Of a stretch of DNA of 64,000 nt, positions 21,789 through 32,442 are shown in pieces (the stretch's first letter is position 1; the number at the start of each line of letters is the position of its first letter). Under the pieces are notes generated by a model. The model worked only from the letters and a program-made list of their open reading frames with translations, was not told the DNA's origin and searched no databases. The DNA comes from Rhipicephalus microplus. Lineage: Eukaryota > Arthropoda > Arachnida > Ixodida > Ixodidae. The position numbers and the translations under genes were made by a program. The stretch lies in contig NW_027464589.1 of assembly GCF_043290135.1 (NCBI RefSeq), positions 4,903,001 to 4,967,000 of the forward strand, in the 5' to 3' direction.

Positions 21789-22286
21789 CTGCATCGTAAA
21801 TTTAGACCGTTTGCAGGTACAGCCATGTGAACGTTTTGAATCCTTTCTACTGGCTTTTGAGAAATATTTGGGTGCAGATAACATGAAGCTCCAGCGAAAC
21901 CAACACAAAAAGAAGAACAGACTCTCCAGCCATGCTTAGTTAAGATTGGCGGTGGAGAAAGACCAAAGGGCCAACTTTTTAAAATAAAGACTGAAGACAA
22001 AACATGGCTGAAGAGTCTGTTTATACTTACAATTTTACCCAGTGAGACAGACTTGTCAAATATATTAACCTTTAAAATAAAACAATCTAAGCGCATCATT
22101 GATGACACCTTTGCGAGTAACAAAGCTTTTCTTCACTTTTTTTAATAACAGAAAGTTAGTAGGTGCAACATTTACGAACTCCTTATCTGCTTCACTGCAA
22201 ATAGCTGGCCCTTTACTTTACTACGAAAAAATATGAGAGGTGGTAATAGAGGGCCTCATTTTGGGCCTTGTAGGCCTAATAAATAC

Positions 22287-23451
22287 TACAGTAGACTCCC
22301 TTTAAGACAAACACAAAGGGGCCACAATCATTTGTTTGTCTTATCAGAAGTGCCCCAAAAAATGAAATGCTAACATGCCAAGTATGCCCAATTAAGTCGC
22401 TTGAAAACACTGAATGAAGTGTACTTATAACGCAGAGAAAAGCAACCAAAAAAACATTTATTTGACTCAGCTTGATAAAAACTGTGCTTTTGAGTAGAGT
22501 ATGTAGACTAATCTAATGAATACTCGATTTCGCTAGTTCATAACAAATATACTAAGGAATAAATTGTTATCACATTTTAACAACAAAACTGTAGCATGAT
22601 CCTATTTTGACGATTTGGCACACAAAAAAGACACGATGCAGCCATATTTAGTGTGCAAAATTACCTTCCTTTGTTCTGCACTTTCAATATGAAAATGGCG
22701 CATCACAACTTGCTGCATTCCACTGTGAACAGGTACCATGCACACAGGCCCAAAGCAAAACAATGCAAACTGACCACATGTGGTCAGGCGCCATTGTGTG
22801 ACAGCAATGACAATGCATATGACTCCTCTGATAGGAGTGCTAGTGCCGCATATGTGGTTGCCGTTTCATGAAATTATAACGTAAAGACAATCTTTGTTAC
22901 TGTTTTCACTTTCATTTTTCTTTTTTCCGCTTCCGTTCTCTTACATTTTACCCTCCAGACACACACTTGTGTTCTGTTCTCTACTGTACTCTGGTTGGTG
23001 AACTCAACGTGAGCAGAATACGAAAGGACAAACGCTTTTTTTTGCTTTCTTTGCTGATAAAGCCGGCTCTTTTTCCACCTACAAGCCAGCGGTGAGAGAG
23101 ATACCAGCTTTATGTGGTGACCTTACTTTTCCATTTATCCCGCTTTCTCTCTCCACGTCGCAATTCGTTTTCGATTTGCTTTGAGTCTTAGCACCAGAAG
23201 GTATTGGTTTTTTTTTCGGTTTGCTTTCTTTTGTTCGCCTGAATGCCCCCATCAAGATATAAAGTTCGTTGCACAGAATTATCGTCGTTCCTGTTTGCTG
23301 CTAACAGAAGACAGAAGAGCCTGGTACATGGTCCGTCTTGAGCAGATTTTTTTGCATTAAGTCTGTGGGAAACCAAACAAACTCTCCTGTGTTGTTCGTC
23401 TTAAGCAAGAATTCGTCCTAACAGAGTTCATCTTAAAAAGAGTTTGCCGTA
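22287..23451. repeat. Possible non-autonomous Tigger/pogo-like element
   Basis: The left end GTAGACTCCCTTTAAGACAA (about 22291) and the inverse of AAGAGTTTGCCG (to about 23451) align as imperfect inverted repeats (GCAAACTCTTTTTAAGATGA). The interior is AT-rich and codes for nothing recognised. TA-type target sites are not certain. Confidence 0.4.
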
Positions 23452-23927
23452 ATTCTACATTATGCACCACCAAACCCGAAGTGCTATTTCTCCAGAGAGA
23501 ACAAGGCGAAGGAGCCACACTGGACGATTGCTAGATTTCTATTGAAATTTCACTTGGAACACATGAGGCCCTCAGTAATGACATCCAAGCAAAACACTGG
23601 TACAGAGGAACAAAAATGTTTCAAAAGCCAGGTGAGTTCATGATTCTGAAACATTTACTCTAACTCAACAAAATATGACAAGATTACATAGATACTTCTC
23701 GGCACCTATGCGAGTGGTATCTTCAGTATAGACTGACATCAAATGAGTGGAGGCTGTCCAGTCCACTACTCGTGACGTGTGTCTCTGTAAACGTCCACTT
23801 AGGTCCGCAGTCATTGTACACCGATTTGTCTTAATGGATAAACTCTGATTCTCCTTTCGCCCACTCAACCACCGCCCCCGTTTGTTGCTGAGCCAGCATG
23901 GTCGCATTGTTGAAGACGAAGGTATGT

Positions 23928-25431
23928 ACAGTTAAATCTAGGTACAAGAAAATTTACAAATTCCCAGAAAAATCTGTTATAAAGAAGGTTTGGTTAATGC
24001 AGGTTTGGTACACGAATTCTAAAAAGAACTGAAGGCAGAGCTAACGCAAAACAGTTATTGAGCACCAGAATTCTAAAAAGAACTGAAGGCAGAGCTAACC
24101 CAAAACAGTTATTGAGCAGTAAATAAACTGTGTTATTATTGTGATAGCAATTATATGGACACTCGTGATGGGGTTTTGGTGTCACCGTCGTGTTCCGTAA
24201 ACGTCCAAATTAATAACATGCCCCCACGCATTGTAACTTTTACGAGCAAGTAAAAGCACGCAAGCACTGCTGAAGCAGCGATAAAATGAGCTAGCCCATT
24301 TCTACCGCCTGCGCGGTGCACACGATAACATCCCTTCGTGTGTTAGAACCACCGTTGAATGCCCAAACAGAAAGAAGGAAACCACCTGTATTGCGCGAGC
24401 TAGCAAAAACGCGTGGGGGGGGGGGGGGGCAATTTTTAAGGGCACGGTCGTTGGCGTGCTTGCTATCTCGAAAGCATCAGTGCACTTTCAAGAGTGCGTT
24501 TTCAACACAAAGAGACTGTGAAAAAAAGAGCACTTCTCCCTGGAGCGGGGCTGTATTTGCTTACACGAACATTTAGTAGGAGTTCCGCGATATCGGCCGG
24601 ATCTAAAAGAGTTGGCTGCCAGCTGTTTACTTTGTATAAAATTGAAGTTTGTTGCTATTGCATTCATTGCATTACATTCAACATACCGTCGTGTTGCCCA
24701 GGCTAATCGCGAAGGCTACAGTCCTGCAACTCACAGCACGGCGCAAAACGGAAGCGCTTGACGAGTTGACCACTGAAGATCTGCCCTGATCACTTTGGTC
24801 TCAGCGTTTCCATCAGCAACTGATCTGACATCTCTTCGATAATGACACAAAAAAAGCAAAGTTGAACATCACCGGGGGTAACGTACACCATGCACGCAAG
24901 CCATGCATGTGCGCACGGCATCGAAAACGAGGAGCGAATGGCACGGATACCGCGGAAAACCCTTCGGTAAAGCACCCTCCATATGCTGCGCAGCCCCACA
25001 TATATGAAGCTAGCTAAAAGCGTGACATTGCCAACGCAAAAGCAGCTTTTTTTTTTTTTTGGTTTGGGGGGGGGGGGGGATAGGTGGGCACATTTGCACA
25101 AACAGTGGCAAAACAGCGGCTCGTGGGACGCAGGCCCGCCCGCTCGCCTCGCGCACTTCCGTGCACAGAAAAAAGCCACTGCCACTTTGGGCTTCGTCAG
25201 CTGCGGGGCAACCGCGGAAGATGCTCGTGCCAAAAATGACTAAATCCGGGGCTAACTTCTCTAACTGTTCGTGGCAGAAATTCGTTATATCAAGGATGTC
25301 TCCTGTTGTTACTTTGTCACATGGAGGCTGCAAACACATGTGTATCTATGGAATAACGGCATGCAATAGGAAAACTTCATTATACTCAGGAACTCATTAC
25401 GTGGAGGTTCGTCATAAGCAGGTTTAACTGT
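23928..25431. repeat. Possible non-autonomous TIR element with 54-bp tandem copy
   Basis: The ends TACAGTTAAATCTAGGTAC (about 23928) and the inverse of the segment ending GGTTTAACTGTA (about 25431) share TACAGTTAAA. Inside, gaattctaaaaagaactg at 24014 recurs at 24068, giving a 54-bp tandem duplication to about 24121. Poly-G runs occur at about 24415 and 25068. There is no transposase. Confidence 0.4.
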
Positions 25432-25435
25432 ATGT

Positions 25436-25624
25436 TCAGCTGCTTTCAACAAGCTCGGTCCTGGAACACATTGCATTAGCGACATCCCCTTTGTATTCTT
25501 TGAGACTCATTACGCTTGTCCTGCCTGTTTGGTCGTTGTAACCAGCATCGCAATACCTGCATTGTACTTTGTATACGAGCCGGCTTTGATCATTCACGTG
25601 TGGTACGGAGGGTGCCATCCGCAT
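25436..25624 (-). pseudogene. Penelope-like GIY-YIG fragment
   Basis: Sixty-two codons including RLVYKVQCRYCDAGYNDQTGR, the C-x2-C plus Y-x-GQT-GR pattern of the GIY-YIG endonuclease that ends Penelope-like proteins. The G of GQT is D here and no RT precedes it. It ends about 115 bp from the donor of myosin exon 2. Confidence 0.65.
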
Positions 25625-25739
25625 AGGTGATGCAACGTTTATGTACTATATTCTGATATTTTTGTTAAGTCAGAGTAAATAATTCAGAATCACAAGTATA
25701 TAAAGATGGTGCAATAGACACAGATAGAGCGAACCTCAC

Positions 25740-25882
25740 CTTGACGTCCTCGAAGCCAAACATGTCGAGTATGCCGATGAATCCATCAGTGGCGTGTCGC
25801 ACTGCCGAGTTGAGCACGCTCATCGACTTGGACGACTTGGCACCACTCGAGCCGATTGTCGACGCATGCTGGCTTCCGGTGT
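25740..25882 (-). CDS. Unconventional myosin, exon 2 of those in window (switch II)
   Basis: A 143-nt exon: TGSQHASTIGSSGAKSSKSM, then SVLNSAVRHATDGF, then IGILDMFGFEDVK. DMFGFED is switch II of the ATPase, which closes on the gamma-phosphate. The acceptor AAACTTCACAG precedes 25882 and the donor is GTGAGG at 25739. Two leading bases complete the Asp codon split with exon 1, and it leaves phase 0 to exon 3. The Ser-rich start, together with the end of exon 1, forms an insert of about 45-50 residues before switch II that many myosins lack. Confidence 0.93.
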
Positions 25883-26099
25883 CTGTGAAGTTTTAAAGTA
25901 TAACACAATCCTCGTGCTTATTTCTGTAAATGAAATCATTGTTGAAACATTTGGCAAACTTATGAGTTGAACATATACCTCATGTGATCAGCAGTATATA
26001 TGAGAACTGACAGCAAATATTGTGAATGAAGCTATAGTGGATGTTATTAGAAGTAATTATAATAAAAATTAAAGAAAGTGAAGCGGACATAAAGTGGAC

Positions 26100-26290
26100 T
26101 TTCCGCCAGCAGAGACCCAACCTGTAACTTTTATAAGTAAGTTGTAACTCAGTTGGTAGGGCATCAGACGTGGTAATTCGAAGGTTGCAGGTCCGGTCTC
26201 TGCCAGGGGCGGCAAGGTATCTTTTCATCCACTTTGCTTTCTTCATATGTACATTACAATTACTACTAATGACAATCTCTATGCTTTCCT
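26100..26290 (+). repeat. tRNA-derived SINE-like repeat
   Basis: The segment taactcagttggtagggcat (about 26144) resembles a tRNA A box region, and ggttgcaggtccggtc about 35 bp on resembles a B box (GGTTCGAnTCC with changes). A pyrimidine-rich tail (ttttcatccactttgctttc) and a degenerate taat-rich end follow. Acceptor-stem pairing is not evident, so it is not a functional tRNA gene. Confidence 0.5.
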
Positions 26291-27180
26291 TAGCATTATT
26301 ATGTGTAAGTTGTGTCTGAGAAAAAAAAACAAGGCCTTATGTTTAAGTTCTGCTTGGGCAGGTTTGTTCATCATTTTGCACTGGTAAATCAATCTTTAAG
26401 TTTCCTTCATGACCAGTCTAACAAGGTATGACTGAGTGTTCAACCAAAACCTTTCAATCGTTTTGTTTCTGTGTTACCGTTGATTCAACTCCTTTGCACA
26501 GTGGCCCACTTGCAATGAAGCGCTCACACCCTGCACTCCATTAGCCCTCTACTTGTGGTCTCTATGGCCCCTTTTACCATATTGTTTACTCTTTTACTTT
26601 TTCTTTTGAAAGTTTCGCCGCACGGGCAATCCAGTGAGTGGGTCAGCAACAAATTATAATGTCGTTCGAAGAAAGGCTCAGTTCCTAAAAAATGTAGCCA
26701 TTGCAGCAAGCTTGGTGTGGTCTAAGGCTTCAGTGTAAACTTTGCAATTTAAGCACAACATGTGAGCTTCGGTTTGACCTAGGTATTGTACATCACCGGG
26801 CATTCTAGCAAATAAGTGAGAGTTTCTTGTGTCACAGGTCAAATCACTGTTAATTTCCAGCTTGATGTTTGTTCTACTGATTTACACAGTTGCCATTGTC
26901 AACGGTGCAAGCACTTGACAGAGGGCATTTTTCTAAAGCATGGCACCATCCTTATAACACCTCAGGCCAGCTGCTCGTGGTAGCTAGTCACACTAAATGT
27001 GCCACGCATCTTGCTGCAAGCCATCAACAAAACACGGTCACAGAAGGCACGTTGCACCCGTTGATGGTCAATGATACTCGCGTATGGTCAGTCGACATTG
27101 GCAAGTTCCTCCTCTGCTTTCCCTGGTAGGACACCAAAAGAATTACTGACCAAGGCGGGTCTCGTGCCCTCTACGTTAGT
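26291..27180. other. Intron, nothing recognised
   Basis: No motif-bearing ORF, paired repeat or splice-bounded exon was found. Short ORFs near 26524-26709 (minus) and 26890-27129 (plus) show no family features. Confidence 0.35.
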
Positions 27181-27290
27181 TGTTTCTATTCAATTTTTAT
27201 TACGTTCCTGAGGGTACATATGTTGGTTATATAAATATATACATATACATGCATTGAGAAACGATCGACGAACGTGCAAAAATGTTTATT

Positions 27291-27333
27291 ACTTCCAACG
27301 TTTTGACACGAGGGTCTGCCTTTGTCAGGTATT

Positions 27334-27335
<2 letters not shown>
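27291..27335 (-). ncRNA. Hammerhead-like motif, degenerate
   Basis: Minus strand: CCTGACAAAGGCAGACCC then TCGTGTCAAAACGTTGG. The position of the core CUGANGA is CUGACAA, and AAAAC stands for GAAAC. Stem II pairs poorly. It is recognisable mainly by similarity to the better copies at 39817 and 55853. Confidence 0.35.
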
Positions 27336-27386
<51 letters not shown>

Positions 27387-27502
27387 GAATAACTTGGGTT
27401 GCCGCAAGACTACAAATATAAAAGTAGATGCGCTTTCACATTACAACTTGTTAATGCCCACGTTACACACCATGCATCAATCGATTGTAAAGCATTGTTT
27501 AG

Positions 27503-27545
<43 letters not shown>

Positions 27546-27596
27546 AAGTATAAAAGTACATGCGCTTTCACATAAAGATAAAAACTTGTTTATTCA

Positions 27597-27640
27597 GCCG
27601 ACGTTTTCGATGGGAGCCCCATCTTTTTCAAGGCATAATA
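27597..27640 (-). ncRNA. Hammerhead-like motif, Penelope type
   Basis: Minus strand: GCC, then TTGAAAA, then AGATGGG / CCCATC stem II, then GAAAA, CGTC and GGC. Stem I can form from GCC/GGC and the cleavage triplet would be GTC. The CUGANGA box is altered (CTTGAAAA), so activity is doubtful. Confidence 0.4.
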
Positions 27641-27932
27641 CTATTTACACATTTTCGTGTCTTCTTATAGCTTCTCGAGACAGGAGGGAAGGGGACAGAA
27701 GAAAAATATTAACAACAACAAAAAAAAAGACGAGAAAAAAGAGGAGGAATAAACATTAGAAAGAAGCAAGAGGGACATGGTGGAATTAGAAAGGAACAGG
27801 AACTCAACAAAGTAAGGCGAACGTAAACGAGCTATGCCATTATTGTCAACAATACCTCCCAAGCACCCATCCTTCCCCCAAGTGGACATATGGATCCACA
27901 GAAGCACTGGATCCACAGAAGCACTTCTTTAT

Positions 27933-28103
27933 TGTAACGGGGTTTGTTTGCAGAGCAGAACGCATAAGGAGAAGCAGTCAGCAGCGTCTGGCCAAGCGCA
28001 GCAAGCACGAGCTTATGCTGATGGCGATGCCCCTGCGGGGCATCGCCATCAGCATAAGCTCGTGCTTTTTTCTCACTACAGTCGCCCTCTTTTTCTCACT
28101 ACA
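27933..28103 (-). repeat. 3' LTR of gypsy C with a long perfect hairpin
   Basis: Starts tgtaacgggg and matches 39534 onward, including the agaagcagtcagcag block. It contains inverted arms of 31 nt, 28003-28033 and 28037-28067, around a TGC loop. The ctcactaca end occurs twice (28080 and 28103) because a 23-bp segment is duplicated. GGGGCCTTTTTTTGC on the minus strand just outside is a plausible polypurine tract. Confidence 0.7.
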
Positions 28104-28156
28104 GTCGCCCTCTGCAAAAAAAGGCCCCATCCTGGTGGATTACGGAGAAAAAACAA

Positions 28157-28602
28157 CTAATGGGTCAGAGTAAGGCTTGAGGCGAGAGACGTGGACAGTG
28201 TCACGGCAGCAGTAGCGTAGGTCTGGATGGGATGATGGGCTCCATGATGTAGTTGACGAGTGACGTTTGGTCTACAACGCAGTATGGTCCGAGGTATTTG
28301 GGAAGAAGTTTTGTGGAGTGGCCAGGTGCACTCGCAGGTGCCCGAAGCTATACCAATGAACCAGGTGAAATGTTTGGAGCCGAACGGTCCACAGGTTGGC
28401 AGGATTGCTGCTGCCACTGGTCTTCAGTCGAAAAAGAGCGGGCAAGCTGGCGGCATTTTTTAAGATGTCGGGTAGCTTCGGACAGAGTTGTACTTTCGGA
28501 CTCATCAGGTTCATATGGAAGAATAGTGTCTACTGTGTTAGAAGGTTCTCGTCCGTAGAAAAGAAAATACGTCGAACCCAGTAGTAGCTTGTACGGCAGT
28601 AT
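28157..28602 (-). pseudogene. Gypsy C integrase C-terminal part
   Basis: Minus-strand frames read STYFLFYGREP, TTLSEATRHLKKCRQLAR and PNISPGSLV. Another frame, left of these, reads a DTVHVSRLKPYSDP-type end. These are the post-catalytic spacer and SH3-like tail of gypsy integrases. The frame continues across the Tigger insertion into 35677 and upward. It ends shortly before the 3' LTR. Confidence 0.7.
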
Positions 28603-28975
28603 TAAAGTCAACTGCCGATTTTTCGGACATGCCCGAAATTCGGACATCTTCGCGGCACCGCCATGAGCCCCAAAAAATCAATGTATGAGGAAGTCTAAAA
28701 TTTCGGACGCTCGAAACCGCCGGAGTCCAATTTTCCGAACTTTTTGACGTGACGGAAGGTAAAAAACTACCACTGACCTCCAGTGGAAACCACCACAACT
28801 GCGTCACACGCGATTAGGATCGCATAAATGAGCGCGCTGGTCTACTGTGGCAGCATCTGTTGCTTGGACTCATTGATCGTTAGCGGAGAAACACACGGCC
28901 TCCGAGATTCCTAACACTGGCCCTGTTTATCGTGCAAGGGTGTTTCGCTGACAATCACAACTATCCACCCGGAAA

Positions 28976-29346
28976 TTTTTTGGAGCCAATAAAGTTCTTT
29001 TCGCTTTAGCGCTTGTGCTCGTGCGTGCCACTTTGGCTTACCGCGCAGCACTTTGGCGAAGCATTTCCCCACTTAGAACTAGAACTAACCGTCACACACC
29101 GATTTGGTCTGGCCACGCTGGCTATCTTGAATGTCTACTAGCGCCACCTCCAGAGTACCCGAGACACCGTCGCCTGCAGTGGCACCGTTTTGTTTACGCA
29201 GCCCACATGGTGTTTGGCTAACCTAGTGCGTGGTTGTGCGATCATGTGAAGTGTGCTCTGCAACGCTAAGCCTAGGTGCTTCGACGCTCATCAGCAAACT
29301 CCTTTGTTCACATCGTCAGGATTTCGCTTGCCTGCGATGGCCCACA
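28976..29346 (+). repeat. 371-bp duplicated segment, copy 1
   Basis: Runs from tttttggagccaataaag to the cccaca at 29346. It matches 33439-33809 base for base apart from scattered substitutions. It directly precedes the LTR-like segment of gypsy D. It may be Tigger leader duplicated around the insertion, or the outer part of a longer gypsy D LTR, since ccaataaag resembles a polyadenylation signal. Confidence 0.75.
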
Positions 29347-29621
29347 CTCCGTGTGGTGTCATGTGAAGCCTGTGTGACGTCACACTGATACCGCCGGTGC
29401 TTCATGGCTATATAAGTGCTGTGAACCGGGCGCTCAGTGTTCTTTTGAACTCCGCATGCATGTAACAATAAACCGTCTTACTGTTCTTCGTTCACGGCCA
29501 CTCTGGCTCTGCTCGTCCCTTGAAGCTACAACAGATTGGCGATGAGGATGGAATCCAAATTCCACTGGGCTACAAGACACCATTAGCGGCGGTTCTGAAG
29601 CACTGCGAAGATACAAGCAGG

Positions 29622-30337
29622 ATGGCGACATTGGGAAGGTTCGATCAGTTCATCGAGGATGGTGACGAAGATTTTCAGTCCTATGTGGAGCGGTTCGACC
29701 ACTTCCCGAAGGCCTCCCAGGTGAGCGGCGACCTGAAGGGGTCAGTGTTCATAACGGCAATAGAAAAGAAGGCCTACAAAACTCAGAAAAGCCAGAAAAC
29801 AAGACGTACACACAGTTAGTACAGACACTGAAAGAGCAGTACGTTCCCGAAACTTCCATGATCGCCGAGCGTTTCAAATTCAATCGTTGTTTTCAACAAG
29901 ATGGGCAAGCGATGACAGCCTTCGCTGTAAAGCTGAAGCGGTTGGCGACATCCTGTGATTTCGGAACATTTCTGGATGACGCGCTGCGCGACCGGTTTGT
30001 GGCAGGACTTTGCGACAAAGAAACACATTCAGAGCTGTTAAAGACAAGCAAGTTGGCTTTTAAAGAGGCCTGCGATATCGCTAGGAGTATTGAGTTGGCC
30101 CAGAAAGAAAGCCAGGATTTTCAGCCCAAGTCGGCGCAAGGAATGATCAGCACCCTTAACCGCAAAACAGAGAGCGGGAAACGCCCACCACACTGGAGAG
30201 AAGAAACTTCGGGGATGCCTGCTGGCACCAGGAGAACGGAACCAGTGCACTGTTTTCAATGCGGCTCAGAGCATGAAGCATCTATCTGCAAATTTCGAAA
30301 GTACCGTTGTCGGGTGTGTAAACGGTTTGGACACTAA
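29622..30337 (+). pseudogene. Gypsy D gag, frameshifted and interrupted
   Basis: ATG at 29622 opens MATLGRFDQFIEDGDEDF, a gag N-terminal domain. The frame shifts near 29800 and continues at 29858 with RFKFNRCFQQDGQ, FAVKLKRLATSCDFG and DRFVAGLCDKETHSELL, typical of Ty3/gypsy capsid proteins. The first zinc knuckle, CFQCGSEHEASICKF, is complete at 30250-30297. The second, CRVCKRFGH, is cut at the Harbinger insertion, and its last part (AKMC) resumes at 32443. Confidence 0.85.
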
Positions 30338-30548
30338 CCCCCGAATGCAGAGATGTTACTTGACTCGTTCTTGACTCAAGACAGTCTTGCCGGTCGCCAT
30401 AAATCGTTCTCGAACTTGCGGATGACTTCAAGGCGACTTGGCTCGGTCGAAGTCAGGACAAGTTTCAAGTCAGCTGCGGGGCTAGCTTGAAAGCGACTTC
30501 ACGCGTTATTCTAACATGGCCACCTCTCGAATGGACGTCGCGTGAAAG

Positions 30549-31128
30549 GTGGCCGCTTTTGAGTTTGCTTGCCTCGCCATAAGCGTAGCATTTTTTGAGG
30601 CGCACTGCCTGTCGAAGATTCTTGGAACCGCTTTACGTGACCAAGGAAATCCGATGGAGTTGTACGACAAGCAACAATTCCACGCTAGGTACAGATTCAT
30701 GAAGAACGCCGTGCGGCAGCTGCTCATTATGTTGCCGCTCCGTGAAAGTGGGGACAACCGAAGACAGCCCGTGCATCCAGTGTTACAGCTACTGATGGCT
30801 CTCAGGTTTTACAGCGCTGGCACATTCCAACCAGTCACCGGAAATTTCGTCCGCATTTCGTAGTCGACAGTGTGCCGTGCAGTCGAAAAAGTTACGCTAC
30901 TCATCGCAAAGCACCTGTACGCGATGCTGGTGCGCTTTCCGCAGCCGGCGGACTGTTATGAAGTGGCTGAGTTCCCTTGCGTTACAGGTTGTGTCGACTA
31001 CACACACGTACGTGCGTATTAATAGCCCCGGTGTCGACAACGTCGAAGTGTTCCGTAACTGCAAAGGCTATTTCTGTTTTTATATAACACGACGACATTT
31101 TCCGTCTCTTTCGGTAAAAAATAAATGA
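30549..31128 (+). pseudogene. Harbinger transposase N-terminal fragment
   Basis: 30549-30863 reads FHARYRFMKNAVRQLL, then PVHPVLQLLMALRFYSAGTF, the helical block ahead of the DDE core in PIF/Harbinger (HARBI1-like) transposases. After a stop at 30861 other frames give VTGCVDYTHVRINSPG and VEVFRNCKGYF, the region of the first catalytic Asp. The rest of the core is missing, so no activity is expected. Confidence 0.75.
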
Positions 31129-31437
31129 CTCTGTGCTGTGTCCGTGTGCCTCGTCTATCTTTTCGTCCCGTCTAGGGCACTGTTTCTCGCTCAGATAGCA
31201 TCGCTTGTAGCACAACGCCACGTAGAATTCCACACACATAAAAAAGAGGTGCCCCTATCACGGTTTTTTTTTATCCGCTTCACCATCACGCAGCAAGACA
31301 CTGCTGCACCCCACGAGACAAAATTCTGCTGAGGGCAATGTGCTGACCCCCGCTTTTTCTCTTGTTTACCAAGCTCAACAAAAGGATACTAAGCACATTT
31401 GTTCCCAGAACTTGTTATATATATATATATATATATA

Positions 31438-31835
31438 TCGTGACGTGGCCGAAGACAGGAGACTTCTTGTTGGAATGTAACTGTTTATTTGGGCGAACCT
31501 GTGCCCGGTAAACAGAAAGTCCAATTACAGCAGCAGTCTCGCACAGATACCAGTCTCAGACTGATAGCGGCGAACGGAGCGTCGGCCTTCGATCAACAAC
31601 TGACAAGCGGCGAAGCGCGTCGGCATTTATACTCCCGCCGTCGAATGTTCTAGCGCTATCGCTGGCGGCGGCGTACGTTCCAGAACAATCTGTACCATTC
31701 GCACAGTGGGCGTGATCTTATCGAAATGATCTACTACAGTCCGGAACTCTCTCGAAAACTGCAGGCGCGGTTTGCGCTGAGAATCGTGTGGTGTTTTGGG
31801 ACGATAACAAAAACTTGGGAAATGGAACGTGGCAA
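31438..31835 (-). repeat. Solo LTR-like insertion in Harbinger
   Basis: A GC-rich block of about 400 bp lies between two (TA)n tracts (31415-31438 and 31836-31847). On the minus strand it has a GAGTATAAATGCC TATA box and an AATAAACAG polyadenylation-like signal. It has no coding sequence and no matching copy elsewhere in the window. The ends are approximate. Confidence 0.5.
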
Positions 31836-32442
31836 TATATATATATAACTGCGACCTAGCCCACTACAGGCATGCACACAGGCGAACAGAAAGGCAAATA
31901 CCGTGAAAATCGCGTCACCTCGTGAGCCAGGTCAGCACAAATACATGCCGTGGCGTTCGATTGAAAAAAAAAAAAAAAAACGAGGAAAGAACCCAACGCG
32001 ATGCTTGCTTCGCCTCCAAACAAGCAACCACGGAGAAACGCGCCGCATTTGGGTGGCCACTGAAACCAGCGGGTAACGAATGCTTTACAAAAGCAACACT
32101 GCGCATCGCTGTGACGGCAGGCACCACGTGCCACTCGTTAGCCGTAAAATGTCAGGAATATGCTTGTGGCCCTTCGTTTTTATAGTTATTTTAAAACGTA
32201 CGGTGTTTTTTTGATGTAATGCGTGCCTTATGCGAACAACTTCATTATTACCCTCGTTAGCAGGCGAGCAGCGTGTTTCTGCTTTGAAGCTCGTTCTTGA
32301 CTTGATCAAGCAAGACAGCCTGAGCATCTATGAAACGCAAAGGCTGACTTGGGCGTTTTGAAGTCCGCTGCTTGCTTCGCGTCGACTTGCTCAAGTCAAG
32401 TCGAAGTCACGAGCCAAGTAACATCTCTGCATTCGGGGGTTA

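Larger units (their letters stand above)
27186..27932 (-). mobile_element. Penelope-like non-coding ends with CA/TA repeats
   Basis: Two Penelope-type terminal segments lie here. 27241-27335 ends in a (CA)n run (27336-27383). 27540-27900 resembles, in inverse orientation, 56130-56500 over some 350 bp, including the catgcgctttcacat and gacgttttcga blocks. A (TA)n tract lies at 27503-27532. A 19-bp direct repeat (ggatccacagaagcact) precedes the LTR at 27933. Each segment holds a hammerhead-like motif on the minus strand. Confidence 0.6.
30338..32439 (+). mobile_element. Harbinger/PIF-type DNA transposon
   Basis: Inverted ends begin CCCCCGAATGCAGAGATGTT at both sides and match over about 31 bp with one mismatch. 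The right flank is TTA (32440-32442) and the left is TAA (30335-30337), a 3-bp target duplication with one change, the size used by this superfamily. Excision to a single TTA restores the gag knuckle frame. It carries a decayed transposase and a solo LTR (31438-31835). Confidence 0.85.

Noticed and set aside
24980..25430. ORFs in both strands near poly-G and poly-T runs
   Set aside because: No domain, no splice-bounded myosin block, and the frames overlap on both strands. Probably chance frames in a non-autonomous repeat.
26140..26200. A functional tRNA gene
   Set aside because: A and B box-like blocks are present, but B has extra bases and no acceptor stem pairs. It fits a tRNA-derived SINE better.
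26524..26709. A possible Cys-containing ORF (minus)
   Set aside because: A single CxC pair without partner residues, no repeat relatives and no splice context.
27334..27545. CRISPR-like or regulatory array in the CA/TA runs
   Set aside because: Plain dinucleotide microsatellites without spacer structure.
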